Of a DNA stretch of 39,014 nucleotides, positions 15,208 to 23,198 are shown in pieces. Location: the NCBI GenBank assembly GCA_902776545.1, contig CACYQO010000041.1, positions 1 through 39,014 on the forward strand. Reading direction: 5' to 3'. The stretch comes from an uncultured Prevotellaceae bacterium (lineage in GTDB: Bacteria; Bacteroidota; Bacteroidia; Bacteroidales; Bacteroidaceae). The number at the start of each line of letters is the position of its first letter. The first letter of the stretch is position 1. The position numbers were made by a program, and so were the translations under genes. The notes below the pieces were generated by a model. That model made no database searches. It was not told the DNA's origin and saw nothing but the letters and a program-made list of their open reading frames with translations.

Positions 15208-15415
15208 TCGTGCCTTTAATGGGTAAGTTTAATATCTCCTGTACTTCTGGCGCAAGTTTCTCTATTGGTTGTACGTTAAATTTCTTCTTCTTTGCTTTTG
15301 AAAGACCAAACTTGTTAATGAGAGATACGATGAATTCATCTACGCTGAGGTTCTGTGTCTCTGCGTATTGCTTAGCGTCATTATGGGCTGCATAGCTTAA
15401 TGTAATTGTTGCCAT
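15179..15415 (-). CDS. Antitoxin of a PIN-type toxin-antitoxin pair (probable)
   Basis: A 78-residue protein, MATITLSYAAHNDAKQYAE then TQNLSVDEFIVSLINKFG. The N-terminus has a short beta strand followed by two helices, as in ribbon-helix-helix antitoxins and small Bacteroidetes proteins encoded just upstream of PIN toxins. The reading frame is open upstream to 15541, but the ATG at 15415 is preferred because a strong promoter ends just before it and the upstream part lies in promoter sequence. The C-terminal tail (VQPIEKLAPEVQEILNLPI) would normally bind the toxin. The toxin behind it is truncated, so this may be an orphan antitoxin. Family assignment rests on size, fold pattern and neighbour. 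Confidence 0.7.
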   Translation of the reverse strand: MATITLSYAAHNDAKQYAETQNLSVDEFIVSLINKFGLSKAKKKKFNVQPIEKLAPEVQEILNLPIKGTIDPELFPMP

Positions 15416-15442
15416 AGTGATACATTCTTTATTTATCTGCTG

Positions 15443-15474
15443 CAAATGTACGAACTTTATTTCAAACAGCCAAA
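15443..15474 (-). promoter_or_regulatory. Promoter of the toxin-antitoxin remnant
   Basis: On the minus strand, TTTG (15471-15474), a 20-base spacer and TACATTTG (15443-15450) match the Bacteroidetes promoter. The predicted start of transcription is about 20 bases before the antitoxin ATG at 15415. Confidence 0.75.
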
Positions 15475-15504
15475 TGTTTCTATGATTATTTAACGAGTAT
15501 TCAA

Positions 15505-15598
15505 CAGGTTGTCGTTCAGCACCGCTGGCAACTTCGACCATTTTGTCGACGTCAACAAAAAGTTATCGAAGATGGTTACAACCTGACGGATTTTTTTA
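15505..15598. other. Imperfect hairpin followed by a T-run
   Basis: CAGGTTGT (15505-15512) pairs with ACAACCTG (15578-15585), with further partial pairing inside (AACTTCGA with TCGAAGAT, TTGTCGAC with GTCAACAA). ACGGATTTTTTT follows on the plus strand, terminator-like, yet no plus-strand gene lies upstream. It is at the edge of the large gene-free stretch. Confidence 0.45.
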
Positions 15599-15625
15599 CT
15601 TTCTTTTTACTGATTTATTTGTGTT

Positions 15626-16084
15626 TGCCTCTACTAAAATGTGTGTATGTTGCAGAGAATAAGTGGTTTAGCAGAAATTTTACATCTATTTTGCCTCTAC
15701 TTTACATCTACTTTGCTTCTACTTTATATCTACTTATCTTCTACCAATTGTCTATAAAAAGGAAGAAGGTGTGACGTTGTTGCGTTGTTCTTAATGATAC
15801 AATAGTCAAGATTTCCATTAGGTGGAAGAATTGTTCCCACGGTGGGAATATGGTGTTCCCATGCTGGGAACATAACATTCCCACTGTGGGAACATACTAT
15901 AAGCCTAAGGCTTTCTGCGTGTAGAGATAAGGCAGATGGTTAGTAGGGATAATGTAGAGGTAAGGTAGAAGTAAAGTAGAGGTAAAGTAGGGGGTATTGT
16001 AGAAGGAAATAATTATGGAAATATTTGCTAAACCGCTTAAAATCAGTAGCTTTCAGGCGAATCATAATCCATTTAGTAGAGGTA
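15626..16084. repeat. Large imperfect inverted repeat in a gene-free region
   Basis: Between 15542 and 16301 no credible gene is visible. The stretch holds an imperfect inverted repeat of about 460 bases. Matching segments: TGCCTCTACTAAAAT (15626-15640) with 16071-16084; AAGTGGTTTAGCA (15661-15673) with TGCTAAACCGCTT (16026-16038); and a CTACTTTACATCTACTTTG tract (15695-15733) with the GTAGAGGTAAGGTAGAAG tract (15954-15990). The left arm is pyrimidine-rich, the right purine-rich. The centre holds three regular palindromes. No transposase is near. Confidence 0.75.
15834..15892. repeat. Three TTCCCA-N-TGGGAA palindromes, 22-base spacing
   Basis: TTCCCACGGTGGGAA (15834-15848), TGTTCCCATGCTGGGAACA (15854-15872) and TTCCCACTGTGGGAA (15878-15892). 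Centres fall at 15841, 15863 and 15885, exactly 22 bases apart. They look like an operator array or a run of hairpins in an RNA; nothing in the sequence decides between these. Confidence 0.85.
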
Positions 16085-16185
16085 GAACCAAAATTGTACA
16101 AATGCCTATCTTCTGCGACATCTATTATAAGAATCTTCTCTTAAACCATAGTGTAAAGACAGGATCGGTCACATAAAGCTGACGC

Positions 16186-16222
16186 AATTTCACAAAGTTG
16201 TGAATCACAAACTTGTGAAATT
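16186..16222. repeat. Compound TTGTGA palindrome
   Basis: AATTTCACAA (16186-16195) is the inverted copy of TTGTGAAATT (16213-16222); between them TTGTGA (16198-16203) faces TCACAA (16205-16210). The result is a nested palindrome just downstream of the SusCD operon terminator. Confidence 0.7.
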
Positions 16223-16237
16223 TAAGTTTTTTTATTC

Positions 16238-16272
16238 AAAAACCGCCCTGCGGCGGAAGGCTGCAGGGCGGT
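16238..16272 (-). terminator. Intrinsic terminator of the SusCD operon
   Basis: On the minus strand a perfect 10-bp GC-rich stem (16263-16272 with 16242-16251, ACCGCCCTGC and its complement), an 11-base loop and a T-run follow the stop codon at 16302 by about 30 bases. Confidence 0.88.
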
Positions 16273-16301
16273 GATATAGAGGTTAAAATGCTTATGCGGG
16301 A

Positions 16302-17768
16302 TTACTTGGCCTTGAATGCCCACCATGTAGCCTCAGACCAGCCGCCAGTACCATCATCAGCATAGACCAGCTTCATATTAGTGGAGCTCAGTTGCAGGAT
16401 TTCAAACTTGCCAACTTTGGTGCCTCCACCGTTGATCTTGAACGGGAAGAGGATGACACCAGGATCTGTTTCCAACGTACCGTAATTCCATGCTACATCG
16501 TTCTTCGTCTGACGTGTGGCAGAGAATTTCAGCTCATAAGCGCCGCCACGGATCTTATTACCACTTCCATCATATGTAGCCACCTGACCATCAGTATCGA
16601 AGACCATATAAGCATTCGGATCTTCCTCGCCTGTAGCTGTTCCGGTATCTGAGTGCTGCAACTGACCAGTAAGGTCGGCGGGAGGACAACCCCACCAGAT
16701 TCCATTAGCGTCATTAACGAAGGAATCGCCGTCGCCAGGAGTATAACCTAAGTTACCCCAAACAGCACCTGCCCATCCCAGATAGGGGAAGCTCTCGGTA
16801 TCCCATGTCCACTCCTTCTTGTCGTAGTTGTTCAAGCAGCCTGCACCGTCAGTCTCGCTCTGGAAACACCAGAAAGTAGCCTCGCTCCAGCCACCTGTAC
16901 CTGCGTCGGCATAAATTAGCTGCATCTTGTCGGCAGACAGCTTCATGATGTCAAAGTCTGTCGGAGTTGTACCACCGCCATTAATCTTGAAGGGGAAGAG
17001 GATGGTTCCTGCATCGGTGTGAAGATTACCAACTTTCCAGGGTACATCGTTGACGACAATCTTCTCGCCGTTGTTGTAGTCCTGAATCTCGAAGGCACCC
17101 TTACGAATCTGGTTTCCACCAGCATCGTAGGTCGTGATGACACCTTCCTCAGAGAACACCATGTATGCTCTGTTGTCCTCTTCACCGGTAGCGACACCGG
17201 TGTTAGAATGCTGCAACTGGCCGGTCAGATCCTCTGGAGGACATCCCCACCAGACACCTGTAGTCCAGTCCTCACCGGGCGTGTAACCAAGATTACCCCA
17301 AACGGCGCCAGTAGCAATCACGCTGCCGTCCCATTTCCAGATCTTTGTACCGCTGTCGCTGCAGGCAATCTTCATCTCGGGCGTCAGATCGCCAGGAACC
17401 TCAACCGTCACGTTATAAGGAACAGTCACTACAGAGCCGTCGAACTCGCGAGACTGAACATAGAAAGTCTGGTTGGGATCAGAGCCACGGGTGGGCTTCA
17501 GGATGAACGAACCAGCGGAAGAACCCTTGGCCAGGATGACCTGACCGCCAGAACTGTTCAGACGATAAATGGTAACGACACGCGGAGCGGTGTACTGGAA
17601 GAAGTTACCAGTGCTTGAAGCTGAGCCTGCCTCATCAGTCTGTGTATATGTAAACCCGGCTGCCAGCTCCGACTCTGTGATAGCTGCAGGTACACCTACA
17701 GAATCCTTCGACGGGTCGCAGGAGGCGAACAAACCGAGTGCGCAGATTCCTAATAATATCTTTTTCAT
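16302..17768 (-). CDS. Surface glycan-binding-type lipoprotein with duplicated domain (SusE/F position)
   Basis: A 488-residue predicted lipoprotein (lipobox FASC, Cys17), third in the SusC-SusD operon where outer-surface glycan-binding proteins usually sit. Residues 22-125 form a beta-sandwich-like N-terminal domain. Two copies of a roughly 165-residue module follow (about 142-302 and 318-486), sharing AVWGNLGYTPG, a WWGCPPxDLTGQLQHS stretch, TGEED, AYMVF, ILFPFKINGGGT and YADxGTGGWSEATxW. The modules are rich in Trp and Gly, typical of carbohydrate contact surfaces, but the ligand is unknown. No glycoside hydrolase accompanies the locus here, so no substrate can be guessed. The start MKKILLG is clear. 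A strong terminator follows. Confidence 0.75.
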   Translation of the reverse strand: MKKILLGICALGLFASCDPSKDSVGVPAAITESELAAGFTYTQTDEAGSASSTGNFFQYTAPRVVTIYRLNSSGGQVILAKGSSAGSFILKPTRGSDPNQTFYVQSREFDGSVVTVPYNVTVEVPGDLTPEMKIACSDSGTKIWKWDGSVIATGAVWGNLGYTPGEDWTTGVWWGCPPEDLTGQLQHSNTGVATGEEDNRAYMVFSEEGVITTYDAGGNQIRKGAFEIQDYNNGEKIVVNDVPWKVGNLHTDAGTILFPFKINGGGTTPTDFDIMKLSADKMQLIYADAGTGGWSEATFWCFQSETDGAGCLNNYDKKEWTWDTESFPYLGWAGAVWGNLGYTPGDGDSFVNDANGIWWGCPPADLTGQLQHSDTGTATGEEDPNAYMVFDTDGQVATYDGSGNKIRGGAYELKFSATRQTKNDVAWNYGTLETDPGVILFPFKINGGGTKVGKFEILQLSSTNMKLVYADDGTGGWSEATWWAFKAK

Positions 17769-17806
17769 ATCTTTAATCTTTCAATTTTAAATTATTTAAT
17801 TAGAAA

Positions 17807-19582
17807 TTACCAACCAGTGTATTCACCAGAGGCATCGCCCCAACCATCGTTCTGAACGACACTACCGAGAGAAACCTGGCTCTCAGGCATCTTCTGGAAG
17901 CCGGCTGTAGCCGAATAGCGTGAAGTGTATCCTCCGTTGTGAGGATCGTTCGTGGCGGGCTTACCGCAGTAGTAAACGGGCTGGTTCTCCTGCTTGGCAA
18001 GCACCACAGAAGCGATGTGCCAGCGACGGATGTCATTCCAGCGGATACCCTCACAAGCCAGCTCCCAGCGGCGCTCGTTCTGCAGAGCCTGCAGTGAGTA
18101 ACCAGTGATGGGGTTCAGGCCGGCTCTTGCGCGTACCTTATTAATACCTTCTGTATCTTCCTTCAGCTCAGACTGCATCAGCAGCACTTCAGCAAAGCGG
18201 ATGAGCACGAGGTCGTGGATGTTGTTCAGCTGGAAGTTCTCCTCACCAGAGGCACCAGACTGATCCCATGTGCCAGGATACATAGCGCACTCGAAAGTAC
18301 ACCAGAACGAACCGTCGCTCTTCTTGGCAAGGATGGGAGACCACTTCTTCTCGTAGAAGTCAGTTTCCTGTACGAAGTCGTCACCACCGCCGTACTTGTA
18401 GTTACCCTCGTATGAAGATTTGTCTGTCCAGTCCTGAATGGTAGCGTCACGACGCATATCGTCGGGCTCAGCAGCCTTCCAGTCGTTCACGAGGTTCGGA
18501 GCCACAGGGCCTGCACCCCATCCCTGACCGAAGGGGAAGTGGTTCTCGTAAGTAGCGTCGCGGACACCGAAGTGCAGAGCGATACCGTTACCATAACCGA
18601 TGGTGGTTGACCAAGAAGCCCACTTATTGAACTTGATGGCGAACATAGACTCGGGGTTGGTGTTGGGACCGTTGTTCACATCGTCCTCCACCCACTTCAG
18701 GCCCTGACCCTTGGTATAGGGGTTGTCCTCCACCGTCAGACGGTTGGTGTAAGCCCAGAGGTTGCGGAAGTCGGGAACGAGAGAATAACCAGAGTTGTTC
18801 ACGCAGTCGTCGATAGCATTGATGACTTCCTGCTTGGTCAGCGTAGAGCCGTCAGGCAGTTCAACACTGGTCAGCGGGCTATAGGTGGTGCTGGCCAGGT
18901 CGGAGATAGATGTACCGTTGCCATAGAAACCTGTATAGAACAGCCAAGCACGGCCTAACATAGCCTCAGCAGTGAACTTGTCCACATGTCCGTCTGTCTT
19001 GCGGGTAGCAGGCATCATCTTGACAGCATCGCGCAGGTCCTGAAGGATCTGGCCCCAGAGCACTTTCACATCACCCTGAGTCACCAGGTCACCACTCGGA
19101 ACAGTCAGCAGGGGTACGTTGCCGTACATAGAAGCCAGCTCGTAATAGTAGTAAGCACGGAGGAACAGGGTCTCACCGATGAACTGGTTTTTCAAGTCAT
19201 CAGAGATATTGGCATTCGGCAGAGCCTGGATCAGGGTGTTGGCGCGGTTGATACCTTCATAGCGCTGTCCCCAGAACACGTTGGTCATGTCGTTACCATA
19301 GTTACAGATGAGGTCGAGTGCCTGCATCAGCTTATCGTTCGTACCGCCACCGCCGTACTGGTCGTCACTGGCCAGACAAGCCATATAAAGATAGGAGCAC
19401 TGCGGGTTGGCGTGCGTTGCGTTCAGGTTCTCATAAACACCGGCAAGCGTGGCAATAGCGTCTTCCTCGCTGGCGGGGAAGCCTTCGGTAGACAGGCCGC
19501 TGATGTTCTCTACATCGTCAATGCTACACGAAGCAAGACCAAGTGTGGCAATGGCTGCAGTTAATAAAAATATCTTTTTCAT
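17807..19582 (-). CDS. SusD/RagB-family nutrient-binding outer-membrane lipoprotein
   Basis: A 591-residue lipoprotein starting MKKIFLLTAAIATLGLASC (Cys19). The reading frame extends ten codons further up, but this ATG with its typical signal peptide is preferred. Features of the family: the helical N-terminal TPR-like region with YLYMACLASDDQYGGGG and FWGQRYEGINRANTLIQ, then FIGETLFLRAYYYYEL, and the C-terminal LIRFAEVLLMQSEL, INKVRARAGLNPIT and ERRWELACEGIRWNDIRRW motifs. SusD proteins cap the SusC pore and hand over glycans or peptides. It is 16 bases behind the SusC gene. Substrate unknown. Confidence 0.96.
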   Translation of the reverse strand: MKKIFLLTAAIATLGLASCSIDDVENISGLSTEGFPASEEDAIATLAGVYENLNATHANPQCSYLYMACLASDDQYGGGGTNDKLMQALDLICNYGNDMTNVFWGQRYEGINRANTLIQALPNANISDDLKNQFIGETLFLRAYYYYELASMYGNVPLLTVPSGDLVTQGDVKVLWGQILQDLRDAVKMMPATRKTDGHVDKFTAEAMLGRAWLFYTGFYGNGTSISDLASTTYSPLTSVELPDGSTLTKQEVINAIDDCVNNSGYSLVPDFRNLWAYTNRLTVEDNPYTKGQGLKWVEDDVNNGPNTNPESMFAIKFNKWASWSTTIGYGNGIALHFGVRDATYENHFPFGQGWGAGPVAPNLVNDWKAAEPDDMRRDATIQDWTDKSSYEGNYKYGGGDDFVQETDFYEKKWSPILAKKSDGSFWCTFECAMYPGTWDQSGASGEENFQLNNIHDLVLIRFAEVLLMQSELKEDTEGINKVRARAGLNPITGYSLQALQNERRWELACEGIRWNDIRRWHIASVVLAKQENQPVYYCGKPATNDPHNGGYTSRYSATAGFQKMPESQVSLGSVVQNDGWGDASGEYTGW

Positions 19583-19598
19583 ATCTTGTAGTCTGATT

Positions 19599-22500
19599 TT
19601 AGAATTTAACATTTACACCTACCAAATAAGTGCGCGGCTGCGGATAGTTACCTACGTCGACACCCGTTACCCATGACTCAGAAGAGATGGACTTACCGTT
19701 TTCAGGATCCATACCCTTGTATTTGGTGATGGTGAAGAGGTTCTGGGCAGCGAAGTAGAGACGGAGCTGCTGGAACGGAGCACTCTTCCAGAGGTTTTTG
19801 AAGTCATAACCTACGGTGAGGTTCTGCAGGCGGAAGTAGCCGGCATTCTCAATGTAGATGTCAGAGATGGCCATCCAGTTCACACCCTCACTCATCTTAG
19901 CCAGACGAGGATACTTGTTGCTGGTGCCAGGACCAATCCAGTAGTCATACACCTCAGTGGTGTAGTTCTCCATTTCACCGTCAGCGAACTTACGGTAGCT
20001 GCGAGCCACCTGCTGTCCGAATGCACCATAACCGGTGATGTTGATGTCGAAGCCCTTATAAGCAGCGTTCAGATTGATACCCATGGTCACATCGGGATGA
20101 GGATCGCCGAGGTAGGTCTTATCGTCAGAGTTGATGACACCGTCGCCGTTGGTATCGGCAAACATCAGGTCGCCAGCCTGCAGGCTTTCACCCTGCAGAG
20201 AGTTGGCTGCATTGCCACCGCAGTTGGTGCTGATATAGTTCTGGAGGTCATTCTGATCCTGGATGACGCCGAGGGTCTTGTAGCCATAGAAGTAACCGAT
20301 AGGCTGACCTTCCTCGAAGCGGGCGATTATACCAGTACCCTGAGAGAGGTTGTCATTACCGCCCTCATTGTACTTACGGCTACTGTTCACCTCTGTCACC
20401 TTATTCTTATTATAAGCAATGTTCCAGCTGACGCCGTAGGTGAAGTCTTTACCGATCTGGTCGCGCCAGTTGATAGCGAACTCAATACCAGTGTTCTGTA
20501 CGGTACCAGCATTCTTCAGCTGCTCAGAGAAACCTGTCGTCGGAGGAATGGGCACGGAGACGAGCAGGTCCTTCGTGGTCTTCTTATACCAGTCGAAAAT
20601 CACGCCGAGCTTACCGCCGATGAAGCGGGCATCGAAACCGAAGTCAAGCTGCTCAGAGGTCTCCCAAGTCAGCTCCTCGTTGGCGAGGCGCTCAGGATAA
20701 ACACCGGCAGTATAGTCATCCTTGTCGCTGTTGAAGGAATAGTTACCGTAAGCACCATACTGGAAGGTAGCGAGATAACCGAAACTGTCAGCAACGTTCT
20801 TGTTACCGTTCTGTCCCCAACCTGCACGAATCTTCAGGAAGTCGAGCCAGGAAGCGGTCTTCTGCATGAACTTCTCGTTAGAGATTACCCAACCTGCAGA
20901 AACAGAGGGGAAGTAACCCCAGCGATGTCCGGGAGCGAAGACTGAGCTACCGTCGGCACGGATGATGGCAGACAGCATGTAGGTCTCGTTGAAGTCATAG
21001 TTCAGACGTGCGAAGTATGACATGCTGCGAGAGTCGCCATAAGGCCAACCTGAAACCGAACCTGTGGTACTCTTGTAGAGGCTCATATAAGAATGCTTCA
21101 GGTCACCGAATACAGAGTGAGAAGAACTGGCTGATACAGAGAAACCGTAGTCAGGCTTTGACATACTGAACTCAGTACCGAAGAGCACGTCGAAGTTGTG
21201 CTTCTGGTTGATATCGAACTTATAGTTCAGGGTGTTGGTGGTGTTCCAGCCCCATCCGAGACCTGCCTGGTTAGAACCAGAGTCGGTGTTGCGGAAACCG
21301 CCTGCCTGATCGTGAACATGGAATACGGGCAGATAGTCGCGATAGCCCCAGCTGCTCTGGTTGTAGCTGACCTGTCCGCGATAGATCAGACCCTTAATCG
21401 GCTGAATCTCAATATAGCCAACAGCATTCAGGCCGAAGCTCTTGTTCTTGTTGTTACCACCCTGAGAGTTTACCAATACAGCCACGGGGTTGCTGGAGAA
21501 CTGGTTGTAACCGAACCATCCGTCAGTACCGGAGTTCTTCAGATCGTCATACATGAAGTAGTCGCCATCCTTATTATACATGGGAATCAGCGGGTTGGCA
21601 CGCAGCATGTTCGACAAGTCGTTTGAATACTGGTTACCCAGCTGGATACCCTGACTCTGACGATGCTGGTAGTAAAGATTCTCACCTACCTTGATGACAT
21701 CCATACCCTTGGAGTTACGATAAAGCACGTGCTCAGAGTTCAGACGCATGGTGAAACGGCGGAAGTCAGTCTTAACGACGCCACCCAGAGCACCATCCTC
21801 ATACTGGTAACCGAGACCCATTGAGAACTTTGAGAACTCAGAACCGCCGGCGATGTTCAGGGCGTGGCTGGTTGTCATAGCGTTCTTGTTGCGGATAGAC
21901 TCAATCCAGTTTGTTCCTTCGTTGGAGCCGTTGCGATAGGCAGCAAGGAGGTCTGCGTCAATATACTTTTCCCATGTACGGGCTTCGTCGCCGGAGTTGA
22001 CGCGGACGAGGTCCATCACGTTCATGTACTCCTTGGCAGTCAGCATCTGGGGCAGACGGTAGATGTTGCTCCAACCCACGTTACCGTCGTAGCTCACCTG
22101 GATCTTACCAGCCTTACCCTGCTTGGTGGTCACGAGGATCACACCATTGGCAGCAGCAGAACCGTAGATGGCGCAGGATGCAGCGTCCTTCAGCACGTCG
22201 ACACGCTCGATGTCGGCAGGGTTCAGGTTGTTGATATCACCACCGGCCACACCGTCGATAACGTACAGAGGCTTCGTGTCACCATTGGTACCAGCACCAC
22301 GGATAGACACCTTAAAGCCGTCACCCGGCTGACCAGACACGGCCTGGATGGTTACACCAGGGCTCTGGCTCTGAAGGGCGCCGAGTACCTGCGTGGTGTT
22401 CAGCTTGGTGATGTCTTCACCCTTTACCTCAACAGTAGCACCTGTGACCAGCTTCTTCTTCTGGACACCGTAACCTACGACAACCACTTCGTCGAGCAGA

Positions 22501-22841
22501 GCGTTGTCTTCCTTAAGAGTGATGTTGTAAGTACTCTGGTCACCAACCTTGATTTCCTGAGTCTCAAATCCGATGTACGAAATAACAATCGTAGCACCGG
22601 GATTCACGTTGAGAGAGAAGTTACCGTCGAAATCGGTTACAACACCGTTCGAGGTACCTTTTTCTGTTACACTGGCTCCGATGACCGGGCCCTGAGCGTC
22701 GACTACAGTACCTGTAATCTTCTTCGTTGCCTGCTGGACGTTCTGCACGTCACCAGCGGCGTAGGCTTTGGGAGAGTAGCAAAGTCCCAACAGGGAGAAT
22801 GCACCCACCATCAGCGCTGTCTTTCTAAAGTTTTGATTCAT
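19599..22841 (-). CDS. SusC/RagA-family TonB-dependent outer-membrane transporter
   Basis: A 1080-residue outer-membrane transporter. A signal peptide (to about residue 29, ...SPKAYA) is followed by a carboxypeptidase-regulatory-like beta domain (residues 40-110, ITGTVVDAQGPVIGASV... VVTDFDGNFSLNV) and the SusC signature LLDEVVVVGYGVQKKK. The plug domain has VLKDAASCAIYGSAAANGVILVTT, and a long beta-barrel ends in LVGVNVKF with the terminal Phe. It imports a ligand delivered by the SusD partner, powered by TonB. No adjacent ECF sigma/anti-sigma pair or hybrid two-component regulator is seen, so control is not explained locally apart from a possible structured leader. Confidence 0.97.
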   Translation of the reverse strand: MNQNFRKTALMVGAFSLLGLCYSPKAYAAGDVQNVQQATKKITGTVVDAQGPVIGASVTEKGTSNGVVTDFDGNFSLNVNPGATIVISYIGFETQEIKVGDQSTYNITLKEDNALLDEVVVVGYGVQKKKLVTGATVEVKGEDITKLNTTQVLGALQSQSPGVTIQAVSGQPGDGFKVSIRGAGTNGDTKPLYVIDGVAGGDINNLNPADIERVDVLKDAASCAIYGSAAANGVILVTTKQGKAGKIQVSYDGNVGWSNIYRLPQMLTAKEYMNVMDLVRVNSGDEARTWEKYIDADLLAAYRNGSNEGTNWIESIRNKNAMTTSHALNIAGGSEFSKFSMGLGYQYEDGALGGVVKTDFRRFTMRLNSEHVLYRNSKGMDVIKVGENLYYQHRQSQGIQLGNQYSNDLSNMLRANPLIPMYNKDGDYFMYDDLKNSGTDGWFGYNQFSSNPVAVLVNSQGGNNKNKSFGLNAVGYIEIQPIKGLIYRGQVSYNQSSWGYRDYLPVFHVHDQAGGFRNTDSGSNQAGLGWGWNTTNTLNYKFDINQKHNFDVLFGTEFSMSKPDYGFSVSASSSHSVFGDLKHSYMSLYKSTTGSVSGWPYGDSRSMSYFARLNYDFNETYMLSAIIRADGSSVFAPGHRWGYFPSVSAGWVISNEKFMQKTASWLDFLKIRAGWGQNGNKNVADSFGYLATFQYGAYGNYSFNSDKDDYTAGVYPERLANEELTWETSEQLDFGFDARFIGGKLGVIFDWYKKTTKDLLVSVPIPPTTGFSEQLKNAGTVQNTGIEFAINWRDQIGKDFTYGVSWNIAYNKNKVTEVNSSRKYNEGGNDNLSQGTGIIARFEEGQPIGYFYGYKTLGVIQDQNDLQNYISTNCGGNAANSLQGESLQAGDLMFADTNGDGVINSDDKTYLGDPHPDVTMGINLNAAYKGFDINITGYGAFGQQVARSYRKFADGEMENYTTEVYDYWIGPGTSNKYPRLAKMSEGVNWMAISDIYIENAGYFRLQNLTVGYDFKNLWKSAPFQQLRLYFAAQNLFTITKYKGMDPENGKSISSESWVTGVDVGNYPQPRTYLVGVNVKF

Positions 22842-22896
22842 ACTTGAGTGTTATACTTAGATTAATGATGTAATGTATCACGTTTGGCTTGGGCCA

Positions 22897-22913
22897 TACC
22901 ATTCTTAATGGTA
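22897..22913 (-). promoter_or_regulatory. Hairpin in the SusC leader
   Basis: TACCATT (22897-22903) and AATGGTA (22907-22913) form a perfect 7-bp stem with a 3-base loop, inside the roughly 160-base leader predicted between the -7 box at 23011 and the ATG at 22841. A regulatory role is only a guess. Confidence 0.4.
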
Positions 22914-23010
22914 CGCACCGCGGTTAGGTTGAGTTGTTTAGATTCATATGTTGTAAATTTGTTATATAATTAGTTATGAATATAGATTTCGATTGTCTTG
23001 ATTTTGGTTG

Positions 23011-23018
23011 CAAAGGTA
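23011..23018 (-). promoter_or_regulatory. Candidate -7 box for the SusC operon
   Basis: TACCTTTG on the minus strand matches TAnnTTTG. No good TTTG is found about 20 bases upstream, so the promoter may need an activator or be misplaced. The 22842-23197 gap otherwise holds A/T-rich sequence and an inverted repeat next to the aldolase gene. Confidence 0.5.
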
Positions 23019-23121
23019 ATCAGAATATTTGAAACGACGCATGCTTTTTTTGATAAATGATGATACTTTTTTGCTAAAATTTACTAATTTGTATAATTTT
23101 GCCCACATTTTAACATAAAAT

Positions 23122-23198
23122 ACCGAATAAGTGTAAATAATACAATATAGGATTTCGGGTCCTTTTGGGGATAAATGTATTTAATACACTTATTCGGT
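23122..23198. repeat. 14-bp perfect inverted repeat at the aldolase stop
   Basis: ACCGAATAAGTGTA (23122-23135) and TACACTTATTCGGT (23185-23198) are exact inverted copies with a 49-base middle. The right arm overlaps the last base of the threonine aldolase stop codon. It may act as a terminator for the aldolase, but a T-run is not obvious. Confidence 0.75.

Noticed and set aside
15834-15892. CRISPR-like array
   Set aside because: Repeats are 15-19 bases and themselves palindromic, with 5-base gaps; there are no spacers of useful length and no cas genes.
15541-16301. Hidden coding sequence in the gene-free island
   Set aside because: No frame of useful length with a start, motif or coding character is visible on either strand; repeats dominate.
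21864-22847. Long plus-strand frame antisense to the SusC gene
   Set aside because: The SusC frame has signal peptide, plug and barrel motifs; the antisense frame has none.
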